Origin: an uncultured Clostridia bacterium
GTDB taxonomy: Bacteria > Bacillota > Clostridia > Oscillospirales > CAG-382
Direction: 5' to 3'
Assembly (NCBI GenBank): GCA_947305675.1
Contig: CAMZED010000095.1
Span: 1 to 5,508 of the forward strand
Length of the DNA stretch: 5,508 nt
Numbering within the stretch: the stretch's first letter is position 1; each line of letters begins with the position of its first letter. Positions 1 to 5,508 of this stretch are shown here, piece by piece. Below the pieces are notes generated by a model. That model saw only the letters and a program-made list of their open reading frames with translations, was not told where the DNA came from and searched no databases. Position numbers and translations under genes: made by a program.

Positions 1-1396
1 GGTTGACGGTTATCGAAGTGAAGTGCAGGATCCCGTCGCTCCCGGGACGGCTGAGATGCCCTCCGCTTGGTTCTGTCGCAAGGATAATGTTGTTTTCGAC
101 GTCGGAACGGCTGTCATAAGTGACGGAATCGATAACGAACTTTGCGCCGTAAGAACCGTTGCGCAGGTTGGATTCGAGCTGGGAAGTATATATTTCGCCT
201 TTGATTTCCGGATAAGCCGCCTCCGGCGCTTCAGGCACGGTCGTGATCGTTCTGTATGCGTTAAGTCCCAATATAACGCCCATAACTCCGGCGACAATAA
301 GAAAAGCAAACGTGACGCCGAAAATTATCGGGAACATCGACCTGCTGGTCTTCTTCTTTTTCCTGACCGGCTTTTTGCCGCGGTTGGCGGCTTTTTCCGG
401 CTCGCCGCGTTCGCGGCGTTTATGCCCGAGCGATTCGGCGATCTCTTCGTCGTCATACGGTTCTATTTCGGTGGTGTCGATCATATCGATCGAAACAACG
501 CTTCCCGTACCGACGGGGCTTTCATCGGCGCCGCCCGCCGACATCGAGAATATAACGTCGGGATTGCGAAGCACCCATTCGATCGCTTTTGTCATGGAAT
601 GCGCGGAGGTGAAACGTTCCGCGGGGGATTTTTCCATCGCCTTAAGAATTATCTGCGAAACGCCGACCGGGATCGAAATATCTATATCCCGGGGGTTGAC
701 AGGTTCGTCGTTGACCTGCATCATCGCTACTTCCATAGGAGAATCGGCAATAAACGGAAGCGTTCCGGTAACGGCCTCGTAAAGCATAACGCCTACCGAA
801 TAAATATCGGAATAATAATCGGTCTCTTTGCCGCACGCCTGCTCGGGCGAGATGTAATAAACCGTCCCGATCGCTTTTTCGCCCTTTTCCTGAACTTCGG
901 CGTTGGGCAGTTTTGCGATCCCGAAATCGGTCACCTTGATATCTCCGTTACGCATCAAAATAACGTTCTGCGGTTTAATATCGCGGTGAACGATCCCTTT
1001 GCTGTGGGCGTGTTCCAGGGCGCGAAGGATCTGAAGCGTGTAAATACAGGCTTCCTTCCAGCCGATAGCGCCCTTGTTGTCGAGATATTCGCGCAGGGTT
1101 ATACCGTCGAGGTATTCCATAACGATATATTTTATATCGGGGTAGATCGCAACGTCATAAACGCTTACAATGTTCTTGTTATTAAGCATTGCGACCGCTT
1201 TGGATTCGTCGATAAAGCGCGCTTCGGCGTGTTCGTCGCCGTTATACTCGTCGTTAAGTATTTTAATAGCGACAATACGGTTCATCACAAGATCCTGCGC
1301 TTTAAGCACGCAAGCCATACCGCCCACTCCGACAAGCTCAAGTATCTTATACCTGTTGTCAAGAACTTTTCCGACAAAACCTTCGTATTTATTCAT
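1..1396 (-). CDS. prkC: Membrane Ser/Thr protein kinase, PrkC/PknB family with PASTA-like ectodomain (C-terminus cut by window edge)
   Basis: Hanks-type kinase that phosphorylates proteins on Ser/Thr; in Firmicutes, relatives sense cell-wall fragments and control growth or germination. The frame is open for 465 codons from ATG 1396 to the window edge with no stop, so the 3' end is missing. The kinase domain spans about residues 10-275: glycine loop GVGGM at 23-27, catalytic lysine K45 in AIK, HRDIKPQN at 137-144 (D139, K141, N144), DFG at 157-159, GT at 177-178, SPE at 183-185 and SDIYSVG at 196-202. An acidic linker containing several Thr/Ser (about 285-340) leads to a basic stretch (340-352) and one membrane helix (about 355-378), placing the kinase domain in the cytoplasm. 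Residues 394-465 outside resemble one divergent PASTA repeat. The start is supported by a Shine-Dalgarno and by homologous N-terminal spacing. It lies 48 nt after its presumed phosphatase. Oddity: no Ser/Thr between DFG and GT in the activation loop. Kinase identity is certain; PASTA assignment is tentative. Confidence 0.95.
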   Translation of the reverse strand, partial: MNKYEGFVGKVLDNRYKILELVGVGGMACVLKAQDLVMNRIVAIKILNDEYNGDEHAEARFIDESKAVAMLNNKNIVSVYDVAIYPDIKYIVMEYLDGITLREYLDNKGAIGWKEACIYTLQILRALEHAHSKGIVHRDIKPQNVILMRNGDIKVTDFGIAKLPNAEVQEKGEKAIGTVYYISPEQACGKETDYYSDIYSVGVMLYEAVTGTLPFIADSPMEVAMMQVNDEPVNPRDIDISIPVGVSQIILKAMEKSPAERFTSAHSMTKAIEWVLRNPDVIFSMSAGGADESPVGTGSVVSIDMIDTTEIEPYDDEEIAESLGHKRRERGEPEKAANRGKKPVRKKKKTSRSMFPIIFGVTFAFLIVAGVMGVILGLNAYRTITTVPEAPEAAYPEIKGEIYTSQLESNLRNGSYGAKFVIDSVTYDSRSDVENNIILATEPSGGHLSRPGSDGILHFTSITVN

Positions 1397-1400
1397 AATG

Positions 1401-1409
1401 CTTTCCTTT
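1401..1409 (-). promoter_or_regulatory. Ribosome binding site of the kinase gene
   Basis: Minus-strand AAAGGAAAG lies in the 48-nt gap between the phosphatase stop and the kinase ATG, with its AGG core 8 nt before the start codon. It supports ATG 1396 as the start. The rest of the gap shows no convincing hairpin or promoter. Confidence 0.7.
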
Positions 1410-1444
1410 CGTCCGTCCGTTTTTCAAAAAGAACGCGGCAAAGT

Positions 1445-2206
1445 TTATTCGTTTTCAAGCAGGACGGCGGTGATGTTATCGCTTCCGCCGTTTGCGTTGG
1501 CTCGGTCTATAAGCAACTGTATTCTCGATTTAAGCGAGCTCATCTTTCCGTTGCCGCGCGGCGTTCCGCGGACGGTATCGGCTATCTCGCTTTCCGAAAC
1601 GTGATTCGTAAGCCCGTCGGTGCAAAGCAAAACGCGTCTGAAGCCGTTGATTTCAAAAATATCACCTTCGACGCTGTCGTTGACTCCCACTGCGCGAAGA
1701 ATTATGTTTTTGTTCGGGTGAAGCGCCGCTTGCTCGGCGGTGATTTCGCCTTTGTCAATAAGAAACTGCACGAACGAGTGATCTTTTGTGACCTGACGGA
1801 ATTCGTTTCCGTCGTCGGCGTACACCCTGCTGTCACCGACGTTTATCGCAAAACAGCCGGCTGTGCAGACGAGCACTGCGACAAGCGTCGTTCCCATTCC
1901 GTCGAGATCCTCGTCGGAAATGGATTTGAAATACACTTCGTCATTCGCAGTGCGAAGCGCTCCGCTCAAAAGCTCTTTAACTTCGTCTTTGCTCATCGAG
2001 TCAAGAATCCCGCTTTCGGCGGATTTTTTGATTACGGAAGCAAAAGTTTTCACCGCAAGCCCGCTTGCCACGTTCCCGCCTTTCGCTCCTCCCATCCCGT
2101 CGCAGACGATGGCGCACAGGAAGTTCCCGCGTGAGATAACGGCATAACTGTCTTGATTATTGCGGCGCTTGGCGCCGATATCGGTTTTTCCGAAATACTT
2201 CATCAT
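1445..2206 (-). CDS. prpC: PP2C-family Ser/Thr protein phosphatase (PrpC/Stp)
   Basis: Metal-dependent phosphatase of the PPM/PP2C family, 253 aa, close to the usual bacterial PrpC/Stp length of about 250. Soluble and cytoplasmic: no signal peptide or membrane helix is seen. The family motifs appear in order: TDIGAKRRNNQDS at 8-20, CDGMGG at 35-40 (metal ligands D36 and G37), MGTTLVAV at 104-111, NVGDSRVY at 122-129, TDGLTNHVS at 196-204 (metal ligand D197) and GGSDNITAVLL at 240-250 (metal ligand D243). In Firmicutes the enzyme reverses phosphorylation made by the co-encoded PASTA kinase, which starts 48 nt downstream here; that partnership is inferred from family knowledge and adjacency. 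It begins 13 nt after the rlmN stop. Two tandem ATGs (2206 and 2203) could both serve as the start; the strong Shine-Dalgarno fits either, with spacings of 6 or 9 nt, so the N-terminus is uncertain by one Met. Confidence 0.96.
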   Translation of the reverse strand: MMKYFGKTDIGAKRRNNQDSYAVISRGNFLCAIVCDGMGGAKGGNVASGLAVKTFASVIKKSAESGILDSMSKDEVKELLSGALRTANDEVYFKSISDEDLDGMGTTLVAVLVCTAGCFAINVGDSRVYADDGNEFRQVTKDHSFVQFLIDKGEITAEQAALHPNKNIILRAVGVNDSVEGDIFEINGFRRVLLCTDGLTNHVSESEIADTVRGTPRGNGKMSSLKSRIQLLIDRANANGGSDNITAVLLENE

Positions 2207-2212
2207 GCCGTT

Positions 2213-2218
2213 CCTCCG
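2213..2218 (-). promoter_or_regulatory. Strong ribosome binding site of prpC
   Basis: Minus-strand GGAGGA sits 6 nt before the first prpC ATG, inside the 13-nt gap after the rlmN stop (TAA at 2222-2220). It fixes the prpC start to one of the two tandem ATG codons and suggests efficient independent initiation within the shared transcript. Confidence 0.85.
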
Positions 2219-2219
2219 A

Positions 2220-3254
2220 TTAATTGATTGCGTTTTTATCCTCGGCGCGCAGCTGCCCGCAGGAAGCGTTTATATCCGCGCCGAGATGCCGGCGCACCGT
2301 TACATTTATTTTATATTTTTCGGCGGTTTCTGTAAATAGTTTGATCGCATTTTTTTCGCTGCGTACAAAACTTTTTTCTTTTATCGGGTTTACAGGTATA
2401 AGGTTAAGGTGACAAAGCATTCCCGAAAGCAGCTTTCCCACTTCGGCGGCGTCGGAAGGGGAATCGTTCACTCCCGAAATAAGCGAATATTCGAACGATA
2501 TCCTTCTGCCGGTCTTTGCAATATATCTTTTGCAAGCGGCGATCAGTTCAGCGACGGAATACTTGTTTGCAACCGGCATTATTTGTCGGCGTTTTTCGTC
2601 GTTCGGCGCGTGAAGCGAAACCGAAAGCGTTACAGGCAGCCCCTCGTCGGCGAGCTTATCCATTTTTTCGACAAGTCCGCAGGTCGAAAGCGAAATATGT
2701 CTTAAACCGATATTCAGACCGTTTTCGAGATTGGCGAGTTTTAAAAACCTTATAACGTTGTCGTAATTGTCGAGCGGTTCTCCCATGCCCATCAGCACAA
2801 CGTTGGATACCCATTCGCCCAGATCTTTTTCGGCGGTAATTATCTTCAAAAGCATCTCGGAAGCGGAAAGTGGCCGAACCAGTCCGGCTTTGGTACTGGC
2901 ACAGAAAGCGCAGCCCATCCGGCAGCCGACCTGCGTCGAAATGCACATCGTGTTGCCGTGCTTATAACGCATAAAAACGCTTTCGACAGTTTCTCCGTCA
3001 TAAAGTTCATAAAGATATTTTACCGTTCCGTCGATCTTCGAAACAAGTTTGCGCTTTACGGCGGCGGTTTTGATTATTGCGTTCTCTTCGAGCAGCGCGC
3101 GGAATCTTTCGGGCAGGGAAGTCATCGCGTAAAAACTGTCGGCTCCTTTATAAAGCCCTTCAAATATTTGCTTTCCGCGGTAAGAGGGCTGCCCGAGCGA
3201 AACCGCCAGCTCGCTGAGTTCCGTCGGGAACATCGAAAGCACGTCTGCCTTCAT
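2220..3254 (-). CDS. rlmN: Dual-specificity 23S rRNA/tRNA adenine C2 methyltransferase RlmN (radical SAM)
   Basis: Radical-SAM enzyme that methylates C2 of A2503 in 23S rRNA and, in E. coli, A37 of some tRNAs. It is 344 aa, within the usual RlmN length. The N-terminal accessory region (about 1-95) carries the family signature QPSYRGKQI at 22-30. The 4Fe-4S motif is C111-x3-C115-x2-C118 (CRMGCAFC). GMGEP at 156-160 is the SAM-contacting motif. The two mechanistic cysteines of this family are present: C104, seven residues before the cluster as in E. coli C118, and C332 in the INASCGQLR block, matching E. coli C355. E91 sits where E. coli E105 would be. These point to an active enzyme. The full N-terminal region and housekeeping context favour RlmN over the resistance paralogue Cfr. 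It starts 4 nt after the rsmB stop, with its ribosome binding site inside rsmB, so the two are probably translationally coupled. Confidence 0.97.
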   Translation of the reverse strand: MKADVLSMFPTELSELAVSLGQPSYRGKQIFEGLYKGADSFYAMTSLPERFRALLEENAIIKTAAVKRKLVSKIDGTVKYLYELYDGETVESVFMRYKHGNTMCISTQVGCRMGCAFCASTKAGLVRPLSASEMLLKIITAEKDLGEWVSNVVLMGMGEPLDNYDNVIRFLKLANLENGLNIGLRHISLSTCGLVEKMDKLADEGLPVTLSVSLHAPNDEKRRQIMPVANKYSVAELIAACKRYIAKTGRRISFEYSLISGVNDSPSDAAEVGKLLSGMLCHLNLIPVNPIKEKSFVRSEKNAIKLFTETAEKYKINVTVRRHLGADINASCGQLRAEDKNAIN

Positions 3255-3258
3255 AAAT

Positions 3259-4488
3259 CTATTTCTCCCGTATTATTTTTGCGGTATAAAACCCCTCGTT
3301 ACGGTTTTTGCCGGGCAGGGTAAGAACTTCGCCACAGAGCGAAAACCCTTTGTTTTCGTCGAGAAAAGCCTCCACTGCGGCGCTGTTTTCCTCGCGATTG
3401 ATCGAGCAGGTCGAATAAACCATCACTCCTCCGGTCTTTAAATAAAGTGAAGCGGCTTTGATTATCGCTCTCTGCGTGGCGTAAAGCCCCGCAAAATCCG
3501 AAGGATCTTTATATTTTATCTCCGGCTTCGAAGCCATTTCGCCGGTGCCGCTGCAGGGCACGTCACAAATCACTCTGTCGGCTTTGTTTATAAGATCGTT
3601 TTTTGTAAATCTTGCGTCGTAAACCGAGGGATAAATGCATTTTATGCCGAGCGTGTTGGCGCTTTTAACAATAAGCGGCAGTTTCTTTTGATGCAGATCA
3701 AACGAATATATTCTTCCGATCCCGCGCATATCTATCGCGGCACCGAGACTTTTTCCGCCCGGGCAGGCGCAGACGTCAACGACGGTTTCACCCTCGCGCG
3801 CGCCGAGCGTTTCCACCGCGCGCTGCGAACCTTCGCCCTGGATGAAATATAACCCTTTTTCAAGATTATTGACCGCGAGCGAATGATCCGAAGTCTTAAC
3901 GCATCTATCGCTTATCGCTTCTCCCTGCAGCAGCGCGGCGACTTCTTCCGCGTCAGTCAAAAGTGTGTTGACTCTGACAAAGCAATCGCTCTTTCCGAAC
4001 AGCGCCGAGCAGATTTCCCCGATGCATCCGGGGTATTGCGATCCGAGCAGATCGTAAAGATCTTTGTTCATGGAAGAAACGATATGTCCTCCGGCGGATT
4101 CGACCTCGCGCATTAAAGACTCTTTGTTTCTTGCGGTGTTGCGAAGCACGGCGTTGGCAAACCCGGCACCGCTTTTTCCGAAGAATTTCGCGGCTATTTC
4201 GACAGTTTCGTTGCAGGAAGCACTGTCAGGTACGCGGTCCATATACATTATCTGATAAACGCCGTTCATCAAAAGAATGAAAAGCGATCCGTCGGTTTTG
4301 CTCTTTACGAATTTATTCAGTATGAATTCCAGCGTCAGCTTGCGCTCAAGCGTGCCCAACGCGATTCGTTCGGCAAACGATCTGTCGAGCGGCGAAAGCC
4401 CCGGGTCAGCCTTTACAAGGTTGGAATAAGCGCCTCCGAGCATCCGCTTGGTAAGTTCAAACGCGGCGATCCTTGCTTTATCAGCCAT
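3259..4488 (-). CDS. rsmB: 16S rRNA cytosine-5 methyltransferase RsmB (Sun/Fmu)
   Basis: SAM-dependent enzyme that makes m5C in 16S rRNA (C967 in E. coli numbering). It is 409 aa, near the family norm of about 430-450. The N-terminal part (about 1-140) is the NusB-like RNA-binding domain, recognisable by LSPLDRSFAERIALGTL at 31-47, NGVYQIMYMD at 75-84 and FANAVLRNTAR at 110-120. The C-terminal Rossmann methyltransferase has motif I around VDVCACPGGKS (237-247), motif IV DVPCSGTG (309-316, with C312) and motif VI YSTCS (358-362, with C361). In this family the motif VI cysteine is the nucleophile and the motif IV cysteine releases the product; both are present. Motif I has Cys at 242 where Ala is more usual. 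The ATG overlaps the end of fmt by 8 nt, with only a weak AAGG-like ribosome site about 11 nt upstream, so translation is probably coupled to fmt. No metallopeptidase gene sits between fmt and rsmB, unlike in some clostridia. Confidence 0.96.
   Translation of the reverse strand: MADKARIAAFELTKRMLGGAYSNLVKADPGLSPLDRSFAERIALGTLERKLTLEFILNKFVKSKTDGSLFILLMNGVYQIMYMDRVPDSASCNETVEIAAKFFGKSGAGFANAVLRNTARNKESLMREVESAGGHIVSSMNKDLYDLLGSQYPGCIGEICSALFGKSDCFVRVNTLLTDAEEVAALLQGEAISDRCVKTSDHSLAVNNLEKGLYFIQGEGSQRAVETLGAREGETVVDVCACPGGKSLGAAIDMRGIGRIYSFDLHQKKLPLIVKSANTLGIKCIYPSVYDARFTKNDLINKADRVICDVPCSGTGEMASKPEIKYKDPSDFAGLYATQRAIIKAASLYLKTGGVMVYSTCSINREENSAAVEAFLDENKGFSLCGEVLTLPGKNRNEGFYTAKIIREK
3265..3269 (-). 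promoter_or_regulatory. Probable ribosome binding site of rlmN inside the rsmB 3' end
   Basis: Minus-strand GGGAG lies 10 nt before the rlmN ATG (3254) and within the last codons of rsmB. The spacing is a little long, so initiation probably also benefits from ribosomes finishing rsmB at TAG 3261-3259. Confidence 0.5.
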
Positions 4489-5407
4489 TTACGGTTTTAC
4501 CTTTTTCTAATCTGTGCCCTCTTAAAAAACTTGCCGCGTCGGTGACGCTTTTTCCTTCGGGGCAGAGCGATTTTATTATTATACTGCCTTCGCCGCAGGC
4601 GATCTCGATGCCTTTTTCAAACGAAATTATCTCGCCCGGGGTCCCCGATCCGTCCGAAAGTTCGGCTTTTTTAACCTTTATCCTCTTGCCGTCAAGCAAA
4701 AAATACGGCCCGGGGAAGGGCAGAAGCCCGCGGATCCTGTTATATATTTCTTTCCCGCTCCGGGAAAAATCGATAAAACAGTCCTCGCCCGTGATCTTCT
4801 GCGCGTATGTGGCGGCGGAACTGTCCTGCTTTTCCCGCGGGATGGGTTCGCCCCTGCCGCACAGATCGAGAAATTCCGTAAGCAGTTCGTAACCCGCCGT
4901 CGCGAGCATATCGTGGTAACGCCCCGCGTCGCAATCGAAAGGTATTTCGACTTCGCGCTTCGAAATGATGTCTCCGGTATCCATCCCGGAGTCCATATAC
5001 ATCAAGGTGACTCCGCCTTTTTCGTCGCCGTTCATTACCGCGCGGTTTATCGGAGCCGCTCCGCGCCATTGCGGCAAAAGCGAGGCGTGAACGTTCACAC
5101 AACCCATCGGAGGTATGTCAAGCACCGCCTGCGGAAGTATCTTACCGTATGCGGTAACAATAAATATGTCGGCGTTGACGCTTTTTAATTTTTCGATAAC
5201 TTCGCCGTCTTTTAACGTCTTGGGCGTAATGACTTCACTGCCGTGTTCAAGCGCGAAAGTCTTTACTTCCGAAGGAGTCATAACGTATCCGCGCCCCTTG
5301 GGTTTATCCGGCTGGCTTACGACCAGAACGACCTCATCGCCGTGGTCATAGATCGCTTTAAGCGATGAAACGGCGAATTCGGGAGTCCCCATAAATACCG
5401 CTCTCAT
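4481..5407 (-). CDS. fmt: Methionyl-tRNA formyltransferase
   Basis: Transfers the formyl group of 10-formyl-tetrahydrofolate to Met-tRNA(fMet), producing the bacterial initiator tRNA; cytoplasmic. It is 308 aa, typical for the family (about 310-315). The N-terminal Rossmann formyltransferase domain (about 1-200) begins with FMGTPEFAV at 5-13 and includes QPDKPKGRG at 32-40, the catalytic block VNVHASLLPQWRGAAPI at 104-120 (N105, H107) and GMDTGDI at 141-147 (D143). N105, H107 and D143 correspond to the N106/H108/D144 triad of E. coli Fmt. The C-terminal tRNA-binding barrel (about 205-308) includes NRIRGLLPFPGPYF at 223-236. The start is supported by GGAGGA just upstream and by the family-typical first residues. 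It overlaps def by 4 nt (ATGA) and rsmB by 8 nt. Co-expression with def makes sense: Fmt adds the formyl group that Def removes from nascent proteins. Confidence 0.98.
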   Translation of the reverse strand: MRAVFMGTPEFAVSSLKAIYDHGDEVVLVVSQPDKPKGRGYVMTPSEVKTFALEHGSEVITPKTLKDGEVIEKLKSVNADIFIVTAYGKILPQAVLDIPPMGCVNVHASLLPQWRGAAPINRAVMNGDEKGGVTLMYMDSGMDTGDIISKREVEIPFDCDAGRYHDMLATAGYELLTEFLDLCGRGEPIPREKQDSSAATYAQKITGEDCFIDFSRSGKEIYNRIRGLLPFPGPYFLLDGKRIKVKKAELSDGSGTPGEIISFEKGIEIACGEGSIIIKSLCPEGKSVTDAASFLRGHRLEKGKTVNG

Positions 5408-5508
5408 GCTTCCTCCAACTCATCCGGGGTATATGTTTCGATCGCTTTGTCGATATAAAGGATCCCGTCAAGATGGTCGATTTCGTGGCAGAAGCACCTT
5501 GCCAGCAG
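5404..5508 (-). CDS. def: Peptide deformylase, C-terminal fragment (5' end outside window)
   Basis: Only the last 34 codons and the TGA stop (5406-5404) are present. They read LLARCFCHEIDHLDG followed by a tail LYIDKAIETYTPDELEEA. HEIDH is the HExxH motif of peptide deformylase: its two His bind the catalytic metal and its Glu is the catalytic base. The following LDG and the short acidic tail are also family-typical. The enzyme removes the N-formyl group from nascent proteins. The frame was read directly from the sequence and continues off the right edge without interruption. Its stop overlaps the fmt start in an ATGA junction, the usual def-fmt arrangement. The fragment is too short to assign the type 1 or type 2 subclass with certainty. 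Confidence 0.93.
   Translation of the reverse strand: MLARCFCHEIDHLDGILYIDKAIETYTPDELEEA
5411..5416 (-). promoter_or_regulatory. Ribosome binding site of fmt inside the def 3' end
   Basis: Minus-strand GGAGGA encodes part of the last Leu-Glu-Glu codons of def and lies 3-4 nt before the fmt ATG. Together with the ATGA stop/start overlap it indicates coupled translation of def and fmt. The spacing is short but workable. Confidence 0.75.

Noticed and set aside
10..309. A minus-strand open frame of 99 codons overlapping the kinase 3' part
   Set aside because: I checked whether it signalled a frameshift in the kinase. The kinase frame itself stays open to the window edge and encodes the membrane helix and PASTA-like region, so the other frame is a shadow and no frameshift is needed.
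243..782. A 179-codon plus-strand open frame inside the kinase gene
   Set aside because: Ser/Thr/Ile-rich shadow of the kinase on the other strand, with no recognisable motif or ribosome site.
1397..1444. Possible terminator or promoter in the largest gap, between prpC and the kinase
   Set aside because: The 48 nt contain the kinase ribosome site but no GC-rich hairpin with a T-run and no convincing -35/-10 pair.
23..2134. A 703-codon open frame on the plus strand opposite the kinase and phosphatase genes
   Set aside because: It is the exact codon-for-codon mirror of two genuine genes that share a frame. It stays open because those genes avoid TTA, CTA and TCA codons. Its product is rich in Arg, His, Phe and Val with no domain or motif, and the opposite strand has complete, well-conserved families.
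2220..3254. Cfr-type resistance methyltransferase instead of RlmN
   Set aside because: The protein has the RlmN N-terminal region, normal length and the conserved housekeeping gene context; nothing suggests acquisition by transfer.

Overview
The window is a densely packed, single-direction stretch of bacterial chromosome. All six genes lie on the minus strand, so transcription runs from the right edge to the left edge. In transcription order they are: the 3' end of peptide deformylase (def), methionyl-tRNA formyltransferase (fmt), 16S rRNA m5C methyltransferase (rsmB/sun), the radical-SAM adenine C2 methyltransferase RlmN, a PP2C-type protein phosphatase (prpC/stp) and a membrane-anchored Hanks-type Ser/Thr kinase (prkC/pknB family) that runs off the left edge.

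The gene order def-fmt-rsmB-rlmN-prpC-prkC is the classic housekeeping cluster of Firmicutes (Bacillota). The base composition is roughly balanced by eye, and genes are separated by 48 nt at most or overlap. This suggests a Clostridia-type organism, perhaps an uncultured gut lineage, but that placement is inference from protein style and gene order; the sequence carries no rRNA or other direct taxonomic marker.

Layout: def (3' end, 5404-5508) overlaps fmt (4481-5407) by 4 nt in an ATGA junction. fmt overlaps rsmB (3259-4488) by 8 nt. rsmB and rlmN (2220-3254) are 4 nt apart. rlmN and prpC (1445-2206) are 13 nt apart, with a strong Shine-Dalgarno filling the gap. prpC and the kinase (1-1396, incomplete) are 48 nt apart. 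There is no room for an internal terminator and no promoter was recognised, so the whole window is best read as part of one operon whose promoter and terminator lie outside it.

Functionally the first four genes serve translation: formyl-Met initiation and its later removal, and modification of 16S and 23S rRNA. The last two form a kinase/phosphatase signalling pair. No mobile element, CRISPR array, RNA gene, large repeat or undescribed system was found. The most interesting detail is in the kinase: its activation loop has no Ser/Thr between DFG and the conserved GT, unlike PrkC and PknB, which autophosphorylate there. Its extracellular part, as far as visible, is one divergent PASTA-like repeat.
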